Positions 47,438 through 55,908 of a stretch of 64,000 nucleotides of DNA are shown here, piece after piece. The notes below the pieces were generated by a model, which was given only the letters and a program-made list of their open reading frames with translations, was not told where the DNA came from and searched no databases. How positions within the stretch are numbered: position 1 is the first letter of the stretch; the number at the start of each line of letters is the position of its first letter. Source of the stretch: Aurantiacibacter sp. D1-12 (lineage in GTDB: Bacteria; Pseudomonadota; Alphaproteobacteria; Sphingomonadales; Sphingomonadaceae); contig NZ_JAPJZJ010000005.1 of the NCBI RefSeq assembly GCF_028858515.1, positions 124,001-188,000 of the forward strand, in the 5' to 3' direction. A program made the position numbers and the translations under genes.

Positions 47438-48111
47438 TCAAGCCGGCATTCGCAACGCTTCTTGGTCTCGTCACGCTTGGCCTGACTGCTGGTTGTGGTG
47501 CGAGTGGCCCGCTGGAGGCTGAGGCGCAGCAACGCTACGTCATCTATCTGCACGGCCGGATCATTGAGGATCAGGGCCTGCCCGCGATCAGCGAGCGCTA
47601 CGGCGAATACAAGTTCGACGAGATTGTCAGGGCACTGCGGGGCGAAGGTTTTGAAGTCATCGCTCCGCTGCGAGACGCGGGTGCAGACCCGCAGGAACAG
47701 GCTGCGGAGGTGTCCGAGCAGGTCCTGCAGATCCTCGACCGCGGCGTTTTGCCCGAACACATCACGATAATAGGCGCATCCAAGGGCGCCTATATCGCCA
47801 GCCTCGTTTCCGACACAATGGCGGGCCCGCAATTGCGGTACGTTCTGCTCGCCGGATGTTCTGCTGGTGCGAACGAAGCGTTTCTAGCCGAGGATCGCGT
47901 ATTGAACGGCTATGTTCTCACCATTCGCGACCGGAGTGACACCGAACTGGCGGGCTCCTGCGCACCGCTCACCCAAGGCTCGGCAAGGCTTGCGAGTTTT
48001 GCGGAAATCGAAACGGACACCGGGCTGGAACACGGTCTGATCTATTCGCCCCACCCGGCCTGGTTCGGGCCGGCCGTCGATTGGGCGAACGGACACACGA
48101 TTGACGAATAA
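47434..48111 (+). CDS. Lipoprotein with alpha/beta hydrolase-like fold
   Basis: 225 residues from a GTG at 47434 that overlaps the slt stop. MIKPAFATLLGLVTLGLTAGCG is a lipoprotein signal with lipobox LTAGC. The mature part begins a hydrolase-like pattern: YVIYLHGRIIEDQG (oxyanion HG), ITIIGASKGAYIASLVS (nucleophile elbow GASKG), and a late His in GLIYSPHPAWF. It resembles small alpha/beta hydrolases of unknown substrate. Coupled to slt and greB (1-bp overlap on both sides), so it is likely co-expressed with wall turnover. Confidence 0.75.
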   Translation: MIKPAFATLLGLVTLGLTAGCGASGPLEAEAQQRYVIYLHGRIIEDQGLPAISERYGEYKFDEIVRALRGEGFEVIAPLRDAGADPQEQAAEVSEQVLQILDRGVLPEHITIIGASKGAYIASLVSDTMAGPQLRYVLLAGCSAGANEAFLAEDRVLNGYVLTIRDRSDTELAGSCAPLTQGSARLASFAEIETDTGLEHGLIYSPHPAWFGPAVDWANGHTIDE

Positions 48112-48602
48112 TGAGTTCGGCAGACAAGACCAATCCCATTACCCCCGCAGGCCTTGCAGCAATCAAGGCGCGATACGACCACCTGCTCGGCACCGAACGC
48201 CCGGAGATCGTCGAGATCGTTAGCTGGGCGGCGGGAAATGGCGATCGCAGCGAGAATGGCGATTACATCTACGGCCGCAAGCGCATGCGCGAGATCGACC
48301 GCGAGCTGTCCTTCCTCGCCAAGGTGATGAAGCACGCCAAGGTCGTCGATCCGCGCCAGCAGCCGGACAAGAGCCGCGTGTTCTTTGGCGCAAGCGTCAC
48401 TATCGCAGACGAGGACGACGAGCACCGGACCGTCACACTGGTGGGCGATCACGAACAGGATGCGGGCAAAGGCATGCTTGGCTGGTCCAGTCCCATGGCG
48501 CGCGCATTGAAGGGCGCGGAAGTGGGGGATTTGCGCGTGGTAAAGCTTCCCGGCGGCAGCAAAGAGTGGGAAGTTATTTCCATCACATATCCGGAGGAAT
48601 GA
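48111..48602 (+). CDS. greB: Transcription elongation factor GreB
   Basis: 163 residues. The N-terminal coiled coil carries VSWAAGNGDRSENGDYIYGRKRMREIDREL, with the acidic tip (DRSENGDY) that reaches the RNA polymerase active site. The C-terminal FKBP-like domain includes RVFFGASVTI and ends EWEVISITYPEE. It rescues backtracked RNA polymerase by transcript cleavage. Longer KM-linker and length suit GreB more than GreA. It overlaps neighbours at both ends. Confidence 0.93.
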   Translation: MSSADKTNPITPAGLAAIKARYDHLLGTERPEIVEIVSWAAGNGDRSENGDYIYGRKRMREIDRELSFLAKVMKHAKVVDPRQQPDKSRVFFGASVTIADEDDEHRTVTLVGDHEQDAGKGMLGWSSPMARALKGAEVGDLRVVKLPGGSKEWEVISITYPEE

Positions 48603-50272
48603 TGCGCGCGATCTGTCTTGCCTTTGCGTTGCTGCTATCAACACACTCTGCAGCCGCACAGGATCCCGACCTGTACGAAGTCATGCAGCCGGTAGATCGG
48701 CCATCTGCGGAAATTGCGATCCAACCCGATGGAGAGGACCTGCTAGTCACCATTGCCTTGGAGGATCCTGTTTCCACGCTGTTCCTGGATCCTGCCGATG
48801 TTGTGCGCGATGATGCGCTGCAGATCGAGACGCCGGGCCTGAGTTTGAGCGACAACACAATCTCATCAAGTGAACCCTTTTCGCGTGTCACCTTCCGGCT
48901 GGTCGAGGATTTGACCGAACGCGATGCGAAGTATCCGCCATTCTACCGCGTAGGACCAGGCCGCCTGATCTATCTGCAGGCGATCTATCCTGATCAGACT
49001 TGGTGGGACATTGAGCTCAGGTGGGCCAGCCTTCCCGATGGTTGGACACGTTGGCCTGATGAATCTTTGCCACAGGGCTATGTCTACATCGGGCCCGATC
49101 AGGAGATCATCCGAGCCGGGGGCGCACAGTTCGTGTTCGACGGGAACGGCAGCGAGGAATTCGAAGCCGAAATCCGCGAAATGGTCGTCGGCTCGCTCGC
49201 ACACCTCACCGACATGTTCGGCATGCCACCGGAAACAACGCCGTTCTTCGCCGCCAGCATTATTCCCTCGGATCGCAGCTTCAACACCGGCGATGTTACC
49301 GACAGTGCGATGGTCGGGCTGCGGTTCATGGGCGAAGCGCCCGATCCGACAGCGCCCGGCACGCTCAGCTATACCCGCTCGCTGGTACTCCACGAAGGCG
49401 TGCACTTTTGGAATGGCGGCGTCGCGCATTTTGCCAACGGCACGCCGATGTGGCTGCATGAGGGCGGCGCAGAATACATTGCTACGCTCTCCTCCTACCA
49501 GCTCGGCTGGACGGACGAGGAGCACCTACGCGGCACCTTCGCCAGCTGGCTTGAACGCTGCAGAACGTCGCTCGGCTACTGGGACGAGGTTGCGCTCAAC
49601 GATTTGGACTTCATTCCCAGCAACCTCCGCTACAGCTGCGGCCCCCTGCTGCACTTGCTCGGCGAGCTTTACCTTGCCGAAACTAGCGGTGGGCAGACGG
49701 TCGCCGAAACATGGCGCGACACAGTGGCTTTCGCGGCAGCTACCGATGAGCGAACCTACACACTCGAAGATTGGGTCAGCGCTTCTGGTGGGCCCGAACT
49801 GCTCCAACGCCCCGCCCTCGCCGCTCTGCTCGCGACCAGCGGGCCGGAGCGGTGGGACACGATCAATTCCGAAATGGCGCGGCTCGGTGTCGAAAGCGGT
49901 GAAGTCACCAATCCTCCCCTGCGTGCCCGCACGGCGCTGATGTTCCTGATCGGTGCACAGTGCAGCGAGCTTGAGCCGGGGCAAGGGTATGGCTTCTACT
50001 CCGGGCCGGAGACCTATCGGCTCGATACCCCGCCCGGCTGCGGCCTGCTGACGGGGAACCCGGTGGTCGCAACACTTGGTAGAACACCCGTTACGACGAT
50101 CTCCGCCGAGGACTACGCGCATATGCAGGAAACCTGCGCCAGTGGTGGAACCATCGCTTTCGGCAAGGAGGACGGCGAAGTTATCGACGTGCCCTGCCCT
50201 GGCCCGCTGCGCGACGCCGCAACCCAGCCTTCGATTTCTGACTTGCCGGACATTCCGGCCTTCGCCCGATAA
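48602..50272 (+). CDS. M1-like gluzincin metallopeptidase, secreted
   Basis: 556 residues from the ATG at 48602 with GGAGG four bases before a double ATG; it overlaps the greB stop. MRAICLAFALLLSTHSAAAQ is a signal peptide. The zinc motif is HEGVH at 264-268 and Glu287 in WLHEGGAEY: exactly HEXXH-X18-E, the signature of M1-type gluzincins. The N-terminal 180 residues are beta-rich, like an M1 N-domain. The GGMEN exopeptidase motif is not visible, so an endopeptidase or M61-like activity is possible. Probably periplasmic or secreted. The gene closes a slt-lipoprotein-greB-peptidase operon, followed by a bidirectional terminator. Confidence 0.75.
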   Translation: MRAICLAFALLLSTHSAAAQDPDLYEVMQPVDRPSAEIAIQPDGEDLLVTIALEDPVSTLFLDPADVVRDDALQIETPGLSLSDNTISSSEPFSRVTFRLVEDLTERDAKYPPFYRVGPGRLIYLQAIYPDQTWWDIELRWASLPDGWTRWPDESLPQGYVYIGPDQEIIRAGGAQFVFDGNGSEEFEAEIREMVVGSLAHLTDMFGMPPETTPFFAASIIPSDRSFNTGDVTDSAMVGLRFMGEAPDPTAPGTLSYTRSLVLHEGVHFWNGGVAHFANGTPMWLHEGGAEYIATLSSYQLGWTDEEHLRGTFASWLERCRTSLGYWDEVALNDLDFIPSNLRYSCGPLLHLLGELYLAETSGGQTVAETWRDTVAFAAATDERTYTLEDWVSASGGPELLQRPALAALLATSGPERWDTINSEMARLGVESGEVTNPPLRARTALMFLIGAQCSELEPGQGYGFYSGPETYRLDTPPGCGLLTGNPVVATLGRTPVTTISAEDYAHMQETCASGGTIAFGKEDGEVIDVPCPGPLRDAATQPSISDLPDIPAFAR

Positions 50273-50274
50273 GA

Positions 50275-50308
50275 AAAAGCCCCCGGCGCGAACCGGGGGC
50301 TTTTCTTT
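50275..50308. terminator. Bidirectional intrinsic terminator between the peptidase and flotillin genes
   Basis: GCCCCCGG and CCGGGGGC form an 8-bp GC stem with a CGCGAA loop, flanked by AAAAA on the left and TTTTCTTT on the right. It ends both the plus-strand peptidase and the minus-strand flotillin transcript. Confidence 0.85.
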
Positions 50309-50326
50309 GGTTTGCGAAGCGCCCCC

Positions 50327-52048
50327 TTACTCGGCGACTTCTGCATCCTCGCCACTGTCGCCTTCGTCGCTGCCCGGGTTGAACAGCGAGGGCAGTTCAT
50401 CGGCATCGGTGACCTCGGGGGTCAGGTCGGTCAGGCCATCTGCATTGCCGTTGGTCGCACCTTCGACGATCTTGCCGAGCGAGGAGCCATCGAGGCCCAG
50501 CTCTTTCATCAGACCATCGAGGACCGGTGCCTGCGCACGGTAGGCAAGCGCTGCCGCCACCGCATCATTGGCCAGGTTTCCCGAGCCGCCGCCGGCACCT
50601 CCGCCAGCGGTTGAGCCCGGTGCGCCCGCCTTTTGCGTCAGGCCATCCACCTGCACGATCTTGATCGAGTCGATGGCTTCCATCGGCTTGGCGCTTTCAC
50701 GGATGACTTCCGGGAGCACCTTCAGCAGGGCAAGCTTCGTCTGCAGCGAGATCTGGTCCATCGAGAGGATGTTTGCAGCCTCGTTCACAGCGCGCTGGCC
50801 TTCGGCTTCCACCTCGAACTTCACGCGGTCAGCTTCGGCGCGGAAGCGCGTTGCGTCGGCTTCACCCTCTGCCTCGCGGCGAGCGGCTTCTGCGCGGTTG
50901 GTTGCAGCATCCTTGTCAGCTTCGGCATCGACGCGGATCTTGATCGCATCGCGCTCTGCCTGCTTTGCCGCTTCGATCAGCTCGATCTTCTTCTGACGCT
51001 CGGCAATCTCGCTTTCACGGGCCGTGGCAACCCGCTCTTCGGCTTCCACCGCCTTGGCGCGGGCATCGTCTGCCTCTGCCTTGGCCTGGCTTTCCTCGCG
51101 CGACTTGTTCTGAACGGCGATCTGCTGTTCCTGCCGGGCGATTTCGAGTGCGCGGACCTGGTCGATCCGAGCCTCTTCCACCAGACGGTCGGCTTCAATC
51201 CGGGCGCTTTCGGCTTCCTGGTTGCGCAGCGCCTGTTCCTTGGCGATTTCGGACATCTGCGAGGCGCGACGCACTTCGACTTCGCGCTCCTGCGCCAGCC
51301 GCGCATATTCCTTGTCACGGCCGATCTCGAACGACTTGGTGTCGGCTTCGAGGTTCTTCGTTTCCATCTGCACGCGGGTGTCCTGCTCGATATCGTTGCG
51401 CAGCTTCTTGCGCGCTTCGATCTGTTCGGTCAGCTTGGTCAGACCTTCGGCGTCGAAGGCGTTGTTGGCGTTAAAGTGTTCGATAGAAGTCTGGTCGAGA
51501 CCGGTCAGTGAGACCGACTCCAGCTCAAGACCATTCATGGCGAGGTCGTTTGACGAGACTTGCTGCACCTTCTGCACGAAGTCTGCGCGCTGCTCGTGCA
51601 ACTCGTTCATGGTCATACCCGCGGCGACAGAGCGCAGCGCGTCGACGAACTTACCTTCGACGAGGTCCTTCAGCATGTCCGGCTGCATCGTCCGGTGGCC
51701 CAGCGTCTGCGCGGCCATGGCGATGGCTTCGCTATCAGGCTTCACGCGGACGTAGAACTCCGCCTTCACGTCAATCCGCAGGCGGTCGAGCGTAATCAGC
51801 GCTTCGCCATCGCGACGCACCACGCTCAGCACAAGCGTGTTCATGTTGACCGGCATGGTTTCGTGGAAGATCGGGAAAACAAGCGCGCCCCCGTTCATCA
51901 CGACCTTTTCACCGCCCACACCCGTGCGGACAAATGCGATTTCCTTCGAAGCCCTTCGATAGAGCTTGGTGAGGAAGATGAGGGTCGCCAGAATGACGAC
52001 GCCCGTTCCGACCACTCCGACGGTGCCAATTTCAACCAGATTTCCCAT
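50327..52048 (-). CDS. yqiK: Flotillin-like band 7 protein (YqiK type)
   Basis: 573 residues from the ATG at 52048, with AAGGAG six bases before. One N-terminal membrane helix (VGVVGTGVVILATLIFLTKLY), then an SPFH domain (GGALVFPIFHETMPVNMNTLVLSVVRRDGEAL) and a very long coiled coil with many EA repeats (about 215-450). The C-terminal 100 residues are flexible, Gly-rich and acidic. It probably scaffolds membrane microdomains. It is paired with the OB-fold membrane gene upstream, as yqiJ-yqiK in E. coli. Confidence 0.9.
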   Translation of the reverse strand: MGNLVEIGTVGVVGTGVVILATLIFLTKLYRRASKEIAFVRTGVGGEKVVMNGGALVFPIFHETMPVNMNTLVLSVVRRDGEALITLDRLRIDVKAEFYVRVKPDSEAIAMAAQTLGHRTMQPDMLKDLVEGKFVDALRSVAAGMTMNELHEQRADFVQKVQQVSSNDLAMNGLELESVSLTGLDQTSIEHFNANNAFDAEGLTKLTEQIEARKKLRNDIEQDTRVQMETKNLEADTKSFEIGRDKEYARLAQEREVEVRRASQMSEIAKEQALRNQEAESARIEADRLVEEARIDQVRALEIARQEQQIAVQNKSREESQAKAEADDARAKAVEAEERVATARESEIAERQKKIELIEAAKQAERDAIKIRVDAEADKDAATNRAEAARREAEGEADATRFRAEADRVKFEVEAEGQRAVNEAANILSMDQISLQTKLALLKVLPEVIRESAKPMEAIDSIKIVQVDGLTQKAGAPGSTAGGGAGGGSGNLANDAVAAALAYRAQAPVLDGLMKELGLDGSSLGKIVEGATNGNADGLTDLTPEVTDADELPSLFNPGSDEGDSGEDAEVAE

Positions 52049-52107
52049 TTCTTCTCCTTATTGTGAACTGTGATACTGGCGGCGCGGCTCGCCTACCCTG
52101 AAGCCCG

Positions 52108-52755
52108 TCAGGACATCGGGGCGAGCTTGCGCTCGGCCAGCGGCACACCGAAGAAAACATTCCCCTCCCGGCGTACCAATAGAACTTCATCTCCAGCGGG
52201 GATGACGCTGGCATCCTCATGTGGCTCCACCATGACATAGTGCGCATGGCCGTGATGATCGCGCACCCTTGCGCGGGCAGGTGAACCCTTCTCCGCCCTT
52301 CCGGTGGTGATCGTTCCCCTGCGGCCGACAAGGCTTTGCAGACCAACGGCAGTGGTTTCATCCTTCGGCAGCAATGCTCCAATCGGGCGCACGACCGCGG
52401 CCGTCACAGGAATGCTGGCTCCGCCCGATATAAGCGCGGCGAGCCAAGCGAACAGCGGTGCCCCGGTCATGTCCGAAGCGAGCGCCTGCACACCCATGCC
52501 AATCACGGCGAAGAGCAGCAGGTAAACGATCAGCCAGACGAAGACGGGCACCTTACCCAGACCCAGCAGCGTCGTAATCGCTCCGCCAAGGCCGGCAGAG
52601 GTCGGATCGGCAATCTCGCCGTCGACATCTACATCCAGGTCGACATCGGCGCCAAAATCGAAATCACCCAGCCCGATGACCTGCAAAAGCGTAAGCAAAG
52701 CCATTACCCCAAGCGCAATCGCAAAGGGCAGGTTATAATCTGCAAACAGGCTCAT
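52108..52755 (-). CDS. yqiJ: YqiJ-type membrane protein with OB-fold tail
   Basis: 215 residues. MSLFADYNLPFAIALGVMALLTLLQVIGLGDFDFG, a D/V-rich loop (DVDLDVDVDGE) and two more hydrophobic helices make the membrane part; the C-terminal SLVGRRGTITTGRAEKGSPARARVRDHHGHAHYVMVEP is an NfeD-like OB fold. YqiJ/NfeD proteins partner with flotillins in the same membrane domains. Located 60 bp upstream of the flotillin gene on the same strand, so the two likely form an operon. Confidence 0.88.
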   Translation of the reverse strand: MSLFADYNLPFAIALGVMALLTLLQVIGLGDFDFGADVDLDVDVDGEIADPTSAGLGGAITTLLGLGKVPVFVWLIVYLLLFAVIGMGVQALASDMTGAPLFAWLAALISGGASIPVTAAVVRPIGALLPKDETTAVGLQSLVGRRGTITTGRAEKGSPARARVRDHHGHAHYVMVEPHEDASVIPAGDEVLLVRREGNVFFGVPLAERKLAPMS

Positions 52756-52935
52756 CTTTTCACCGCCACATGGTTCTTAAGCCACGGACGCCCCTTCCAA
52801 AACCGGGTTTTTACCGGAAACCCCTCCGTCCTCATTCATATAGGGTACAGGGGCCGGAATTTCCAGAAAAACCGGACAAACCGCGTACGATTTTCGGGAT
52901 TCACACCGCGGGCAAAATGCGCCTATATAATAGGT

Positions 52936-53418
52936 ATGCTCCGGCTGATTATCCCGATTGTGCTGCTTGTGATTTCCGCTCCCGTGATTGCACGGGACAG
53001 CCTTGGTGTGTTTGGTGACTGGGGAGCTTTCCGCGATGCCGACATCCCACGCTGCTATGCCATCGCGGCGGCTGAAGGCGGCGCCGGGCTTGACTTCCAG
53101 CCCTTTGCCAGTGTGGGCACCTGGCCTGACCGGAACGTGCGCGGGCAGGTTCATTTCCGTCTCAGCCGCGAACTCTCAAGCAATCCGCGTGTGGCATTGG
53201 CAGTGGGCGGAGAGCGGTTCACTCTCACGGCCGGCGAAGGCGATGCCTGGGCGACCGATGTACGCGCCGACCGGGAAATTGTGGCCGCCATACGCGCTGC
53301 CAGCCGCATGAGCATCAGTGCCACCGATGCGCGCGGCAACCGCTTCACCGATCGCTACAGCCTTGATGGCGCCGCCACAGCGATTGATGCTGCGAGCGTG
53401 GGGTGTTCAGGCCAGTGA
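52936..53418 (+). CDS. IalB-like secreted protein
   Basis: 160 residues from the ATG at 52936; the 200 codons of open frame upstream are a shadow of the YqiJ gene and spacer. MLRLIIPIVLLVISAPVIARD is a signal peptide. LGVFGDWGAFRDADIPRCYAIA is the opening pattern of the invasion-associated locus B family, with one Cys here and a partner Cys near the C-terminus (SVGCSGQ) that may form a disulfide. Members are periplasmic proteins of unsettled role in alphaproteobacteria. Its stop overlaps the GTG of the VOC gene. Confidence 0.72.
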   Translation: MLRLIIPIVLLVISAPVIARDSLGVFGDWGAFRDADIPRCYAIAAAEGGAGLDFQPFASVGTWPDRNVRGQVHFRLSRELSSNPRVALAVGGERFTLTAGEGDAWATDVRADREIVAAIRAASRMSISATDARGNRFTDRYSLDGAATAIDAASVGCSGQ

Positions 53419-53801
53419 CCAAGCCCGAAATTACCGGTCTCAACTTCGTCCTCGCCGTGCCCGATGCCATGGCCACTGCCCGTTGGTGGGTCGATGTCAT
53501 GAAGTTCGACGCACTGCGCGATCTGGGCGGATGGGTCTTCGTGAAGCGTGGCAACTGCATGATCATGCTTGGAACCTGCCCCGATGCGCACCCCGTGCCC
53601 GACCTCGGCGATCACCAATACTTCGGGTATATCGAATTTGATGACGTCGATGCCTATTTCGATGAAATCGACCGCGACAAGGCCGACGTCATCAAACCCC
53701 CGCGCACCGAAGAGTGGAACATGCGCGAATTCGCTGTTCGCACACCTGACGGACACCGTGTAATGTTCGGGCAGGACCTCACTTCGCATCCGATCGACTA
53801 G
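53415..53801 (+). CDS. VOC-family glyoxalase/bleomycin-resistance-like protein
   Basis: 128 residues from a GTG at 53415, overlapping the previous stop by 4 bp. [27 protein letters not shown] is the first half-fold, and [16 protein letters not shown] with [18 protein letters not shown] is the second, giving a single beta-alpha-beta VOC module of usual size. Typical metal ligands (His, Glu) are incomplete by eye, so activity is unclear. It could bind or modify small molecules such as lactoylglutathione or fosfomycin-like compounds; no specific role is claimed. Confidence 0.82.
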   Translation: MTKPEITGLNFVLAVPDAMATARWWVDVMKFDALRDLGGWVFVKRGNCMIMLGTCPDAHPVPDLGDHQYFGYIEFDDVDAYFDEIDRDKADVIKPPRTEEWNMREFAVRTPDGHRVMFGQDLTSHPID

Positions 53802-53844
53802 CCGCTTTCCAAAACGCCTCTGCCGCCCTATATGCGCGCCTCCC

Positions 53845-55092
53845 ATGGCCGATACGACACTTATGAGCATTCCGGGGCAGGTAGACCCCGTTCCCGTCGC
53901 GCGTGACATCACGCCGCGCGAGGATGGACGCGTGGACCTGCTCGGTCTGCCGAAGAAGGACATTGCTGTCTTGTTCGAAGGTGCTGGTCTCGATGCACGA
54001 CAAGCAAAGCTGCGTTCCAAGCAGGTGTTCCACTGGATCTATCACCGCGGCGTGACCGATTTCGAGGCGATGACCGACATCGCCAAGACCATGCGCCCAT
54101 GGCTGACCGAACGCTTTGTGATCGGTCGTCCAGAGGTTGTCGAAGCGCAGCACAGCAATGATGGCACACGCAAATGGCTGCTGCGCACGGCAGACGGCCA
54201 CGAGTTCGAAATGGTCTTCATCCCTGATGCCGATCGCGGAACGCTTTGCGTGTCTTCGCAGGTTGGCTGCACGCTCAATTGCCGTTTCTGCCACACGGGC
54301 ACCATGCGTCTGGTGCGCAACCTGACGCCGGGCGAAATCGTCGGGCAGGTCATGCTTGCACGCGATGCGCTCGGCGAATGGCCCAAGGGCAAGATGGACT
54401 TTGCCGAGGAGGCTGACGAGGCGGAATACACCGCTGACGGGCGCCTGCTTACCAACATCGTGATGATGGGCATGGGCGAGCCACTGTACAATTTCGACAA
54501 TGTCAAAGGCGCGCTGAAGCTGGTTATGGACGGCGACGGGCTCGCGCTATCCAAGCGTCGCATCACGCTCTCCACCAGCGGCGTCGTTCCGGCGATGGAG
54601 CGTTGCGGTGAGGAAATCGGCGTGAACCTCGCGGTTTCACTCCACGCTGTCACCAAGGATATCCGCGACGAAATCGTGCCGATCAACAAGAAGTACGGCA
54701 TCGAAGAGCTGCTGCAGGCCTGTGCCGACTATCCGGGTGCCAGCAACGCGCGCCGCATCACTTTCGAATACGTGATGCTGAAGGACAAGAACGACAGTGA
54801 CGAAGACGCGCACGAACTCGTCCGCCTGCTGAAAGAGTACAAGCTGCCCGCCAAGGTAAACCTGATCCCGTTCAACCCGTGGCCCGGAGCGGTCTACGAA
54901 TGCTCGACGCCCGAGAGGATCAAGGCCTTCTCCAACATCGTGTTCGAAGGCGGAATTAGCGCACCGGTGCGCACACCGCGCGGACGCGATATCGATGCAG
55001 CCTGCGGTCAGCTGAAGACTGCTGCCGAGAAGAAGAGTCGGGCGCAACTGGATCGCGAGGCGGCTGAGGCGGTAGCTGGGGAAGCGCGTTAA
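53845..55092 (+). CDS. rlmN: 23S rRNA (adenine(2503)-C(2))-methyltransferase RlmN
   Basis: 415 residues. The radical SAM cysteines are C142-x3-C146-x2-C149 in [69 protein letters not shown] and the late methyl-carrying cysteine region ([13 protein letters not shown]) are standard. It methylates A2503 in 23S rRNA and A37 in some tRNAs. It has about 43 bp to the previous gene and may be co-transcribed. Confidence 0.96.
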   Translation: MADTTLMSIPGQVDPVPVARDITPREDGRVDLLGLPKKDIAVLFEGAGLDARQAKLRSKQVFHWIYHRGVTDFEAMTDIAKTMRPWLTERFVIGRPEVVEAQHSNDGTRKWLLRTADGHEFEMVFIPDADRGTLCVSSQVGCTLNCRFCHTGTMRLVRNLTPGEIVGQVMLARDALGEWPKGKMDFAEEADEAEYTADGRLLTNIVMMGMGEPLYNFDNVKGALKLVMDGDGLALSKRRITLSTSGVVPAMERCGEEIGVNLAVSLHAVTKDIRDEIVPINKKYGIEELLQACADYPGASNARRITFEYVMLKDKNDSDEDAHELVRLLKEYKLPAKVNLIPFNPWPGAVYECSTPERIKAFSNIVFEGGISAPVRTPRGRDIDAACGQLKTAAEKKSRAQLDREAAEAVAGEAR

Positions 55093-55252
55093 GCCCGGCC
55101 TTCTTGCACCTTGTAAACTTCACCTGATCGCAGCTTGAAAACGCTTCGTCTCTGAACGCGAAATCCAACGATCTGTTCATCTACGGTTGCACTTTACTGA
55201 ACGATACATCTTTCCATCGGCACACGAGGTGTCGACTCGAAAGAGGTATCTG

Positions 55253-55750
55253 ATGATGAAAAAGCCACTGCTTGCACTCGCCGCCGCCACCGCGCTGGCA
55301 CTCCCTGCAACACCCGCCATGGCACAGGGTGGCCCGCCCGCTTGGGCACCCGCGCATGGCTATCACAATAACCACAGCGGCTATGACCGTTATGATCGCT
55401 ATGACCGCTGCGACCGATATGAACGTCGCCGCGATCGCCGCGCATGTCGCCGCGATCAACGCCGTGATCGCCGCTATGAGCGTCGTCAGCGTGTCTATGA
55501 TGACCATGGCCGCTATTACGAACCGCGCCGCGTACGCCGTGGTGACCGCGTATGGCGTGGCCGCGATGGCCGCTACTACTGCGAGCGTGACAACGGCACG
55601 ACCGGCCTGATCATCGGTGCTGCCGGTGGTGCGCTGATCGGTCGCGAGATCGACACGCGTGGTGACCGGACGCTCGGCACCGTTTTGGGCGCAGCGATCG
55701 GCGGCCTCCTCGGCCGGGAAATCGACCGTGGCGGCGCGCGCTGCCGCTAA
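55253..55750 (+). CDS. Glycine-zipper 2TM domain lipoprotein-like secreted protein
   Basis: 165 residues from the ATG at 55253 with AAGAGG upstream. MMKKPLLALAAATALALPATPAMAQ is a signal peptide. A low-complexity middle (repeated DRY units followed by RRDRRACRRDQRRDRR) is rich in Arg, Tyr and Asp. The C-terminal GLIIGAAGGALIGREID and GTVLGAAIGGLLGREID are two tandem glycine-zipper segments, as in Rickettsia 17-kDa-antigen-like proteins. It is probably anchored in or attached to the outer membrane. A long 3'UTR hairpin and a strong terminator follow. Confidence 0.82.
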   Translation: MMKKPLLALAAATALALPATPAMAQGGPPAWAPAHGYHNNHSGYDRYDRYDRCDRYERRRDRRACRRDQRRDRRYERRQRVYDDHGRYYEPRRVRRGDRVWRGRDGRYYCERDNGTTGLIIGAAGGALIGREIDTRGDRTLGTVLGAAIGGLLGREIDRGGARCR

Positions 55751-55767
55751 CCAGTCAAAACGTGAGA

Positions 55768-55810
55768 CAATCATGTAACCGCAGGAAACGCGTCCACGAA
55801 TACATGATTG
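55768..55810. repeat. 10-bp perfect inverted repeat after the glycine-zipper gene
   Basis: CAATCATGTA and TACATGATTG are perfect complements separated by 23 bases, starting 18 bases after the stop codon at 55750. No gene explains it. With the terminator at 55820-55862 it gives the transcript a two-hairpin 3' end. Confidence 0.6.
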
Positions 55811-55819
55811 CCCCCAAGT

Positions 55820-55862
55820 GACGCCGTCGCTCTTTCCCCTCGGAGCGGCGGCGTCTTATTTT
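55820..55862 (+). terminator. Intrinsic terminator before the HTH-NadE gene
   Basis: A 13-bp stem (GACGCCGTCGCTC with GAGCGGCGGCGTC, one T-G wobble) with a 10-base loop, followed by TTATTTT. It closes the glycine-zipper transcript and isolates the NAD synthetase gene, which then needs its own promoter in the next 46 bases. Confidence 0.85.
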
Positions 55863-55881
55863 GCAAACCCTTCTTGCAGTG

Positions 55882-55900
55882 AGTATCCTTTTCGGATACT
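55882..55900. promoter_or_regulatory. Palindromic operator candidate for the HTH-NadE gene
   Basis: AGTATCC-TTTTC-GGATACT is a perfect 7-bp inverted repeat with a 5-base centre. It ends 8 bases before the ATG at 55909. The first domain of the encoded protein is a Cro/C1-type HTH, whose dimers usually bind palindromes of this size, so autorepression is a plausible model. Evidence is positional only. Confidence 0.5.
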
Positions 55901-55908
55901 AAGTCGCC

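Noticed and set aside
52336-52935. 200-codon upstream extension of the IalB-like gene
   Set aside because: It is a frame shadow of the YqiJ gene; the signal peptide begins at 52936.
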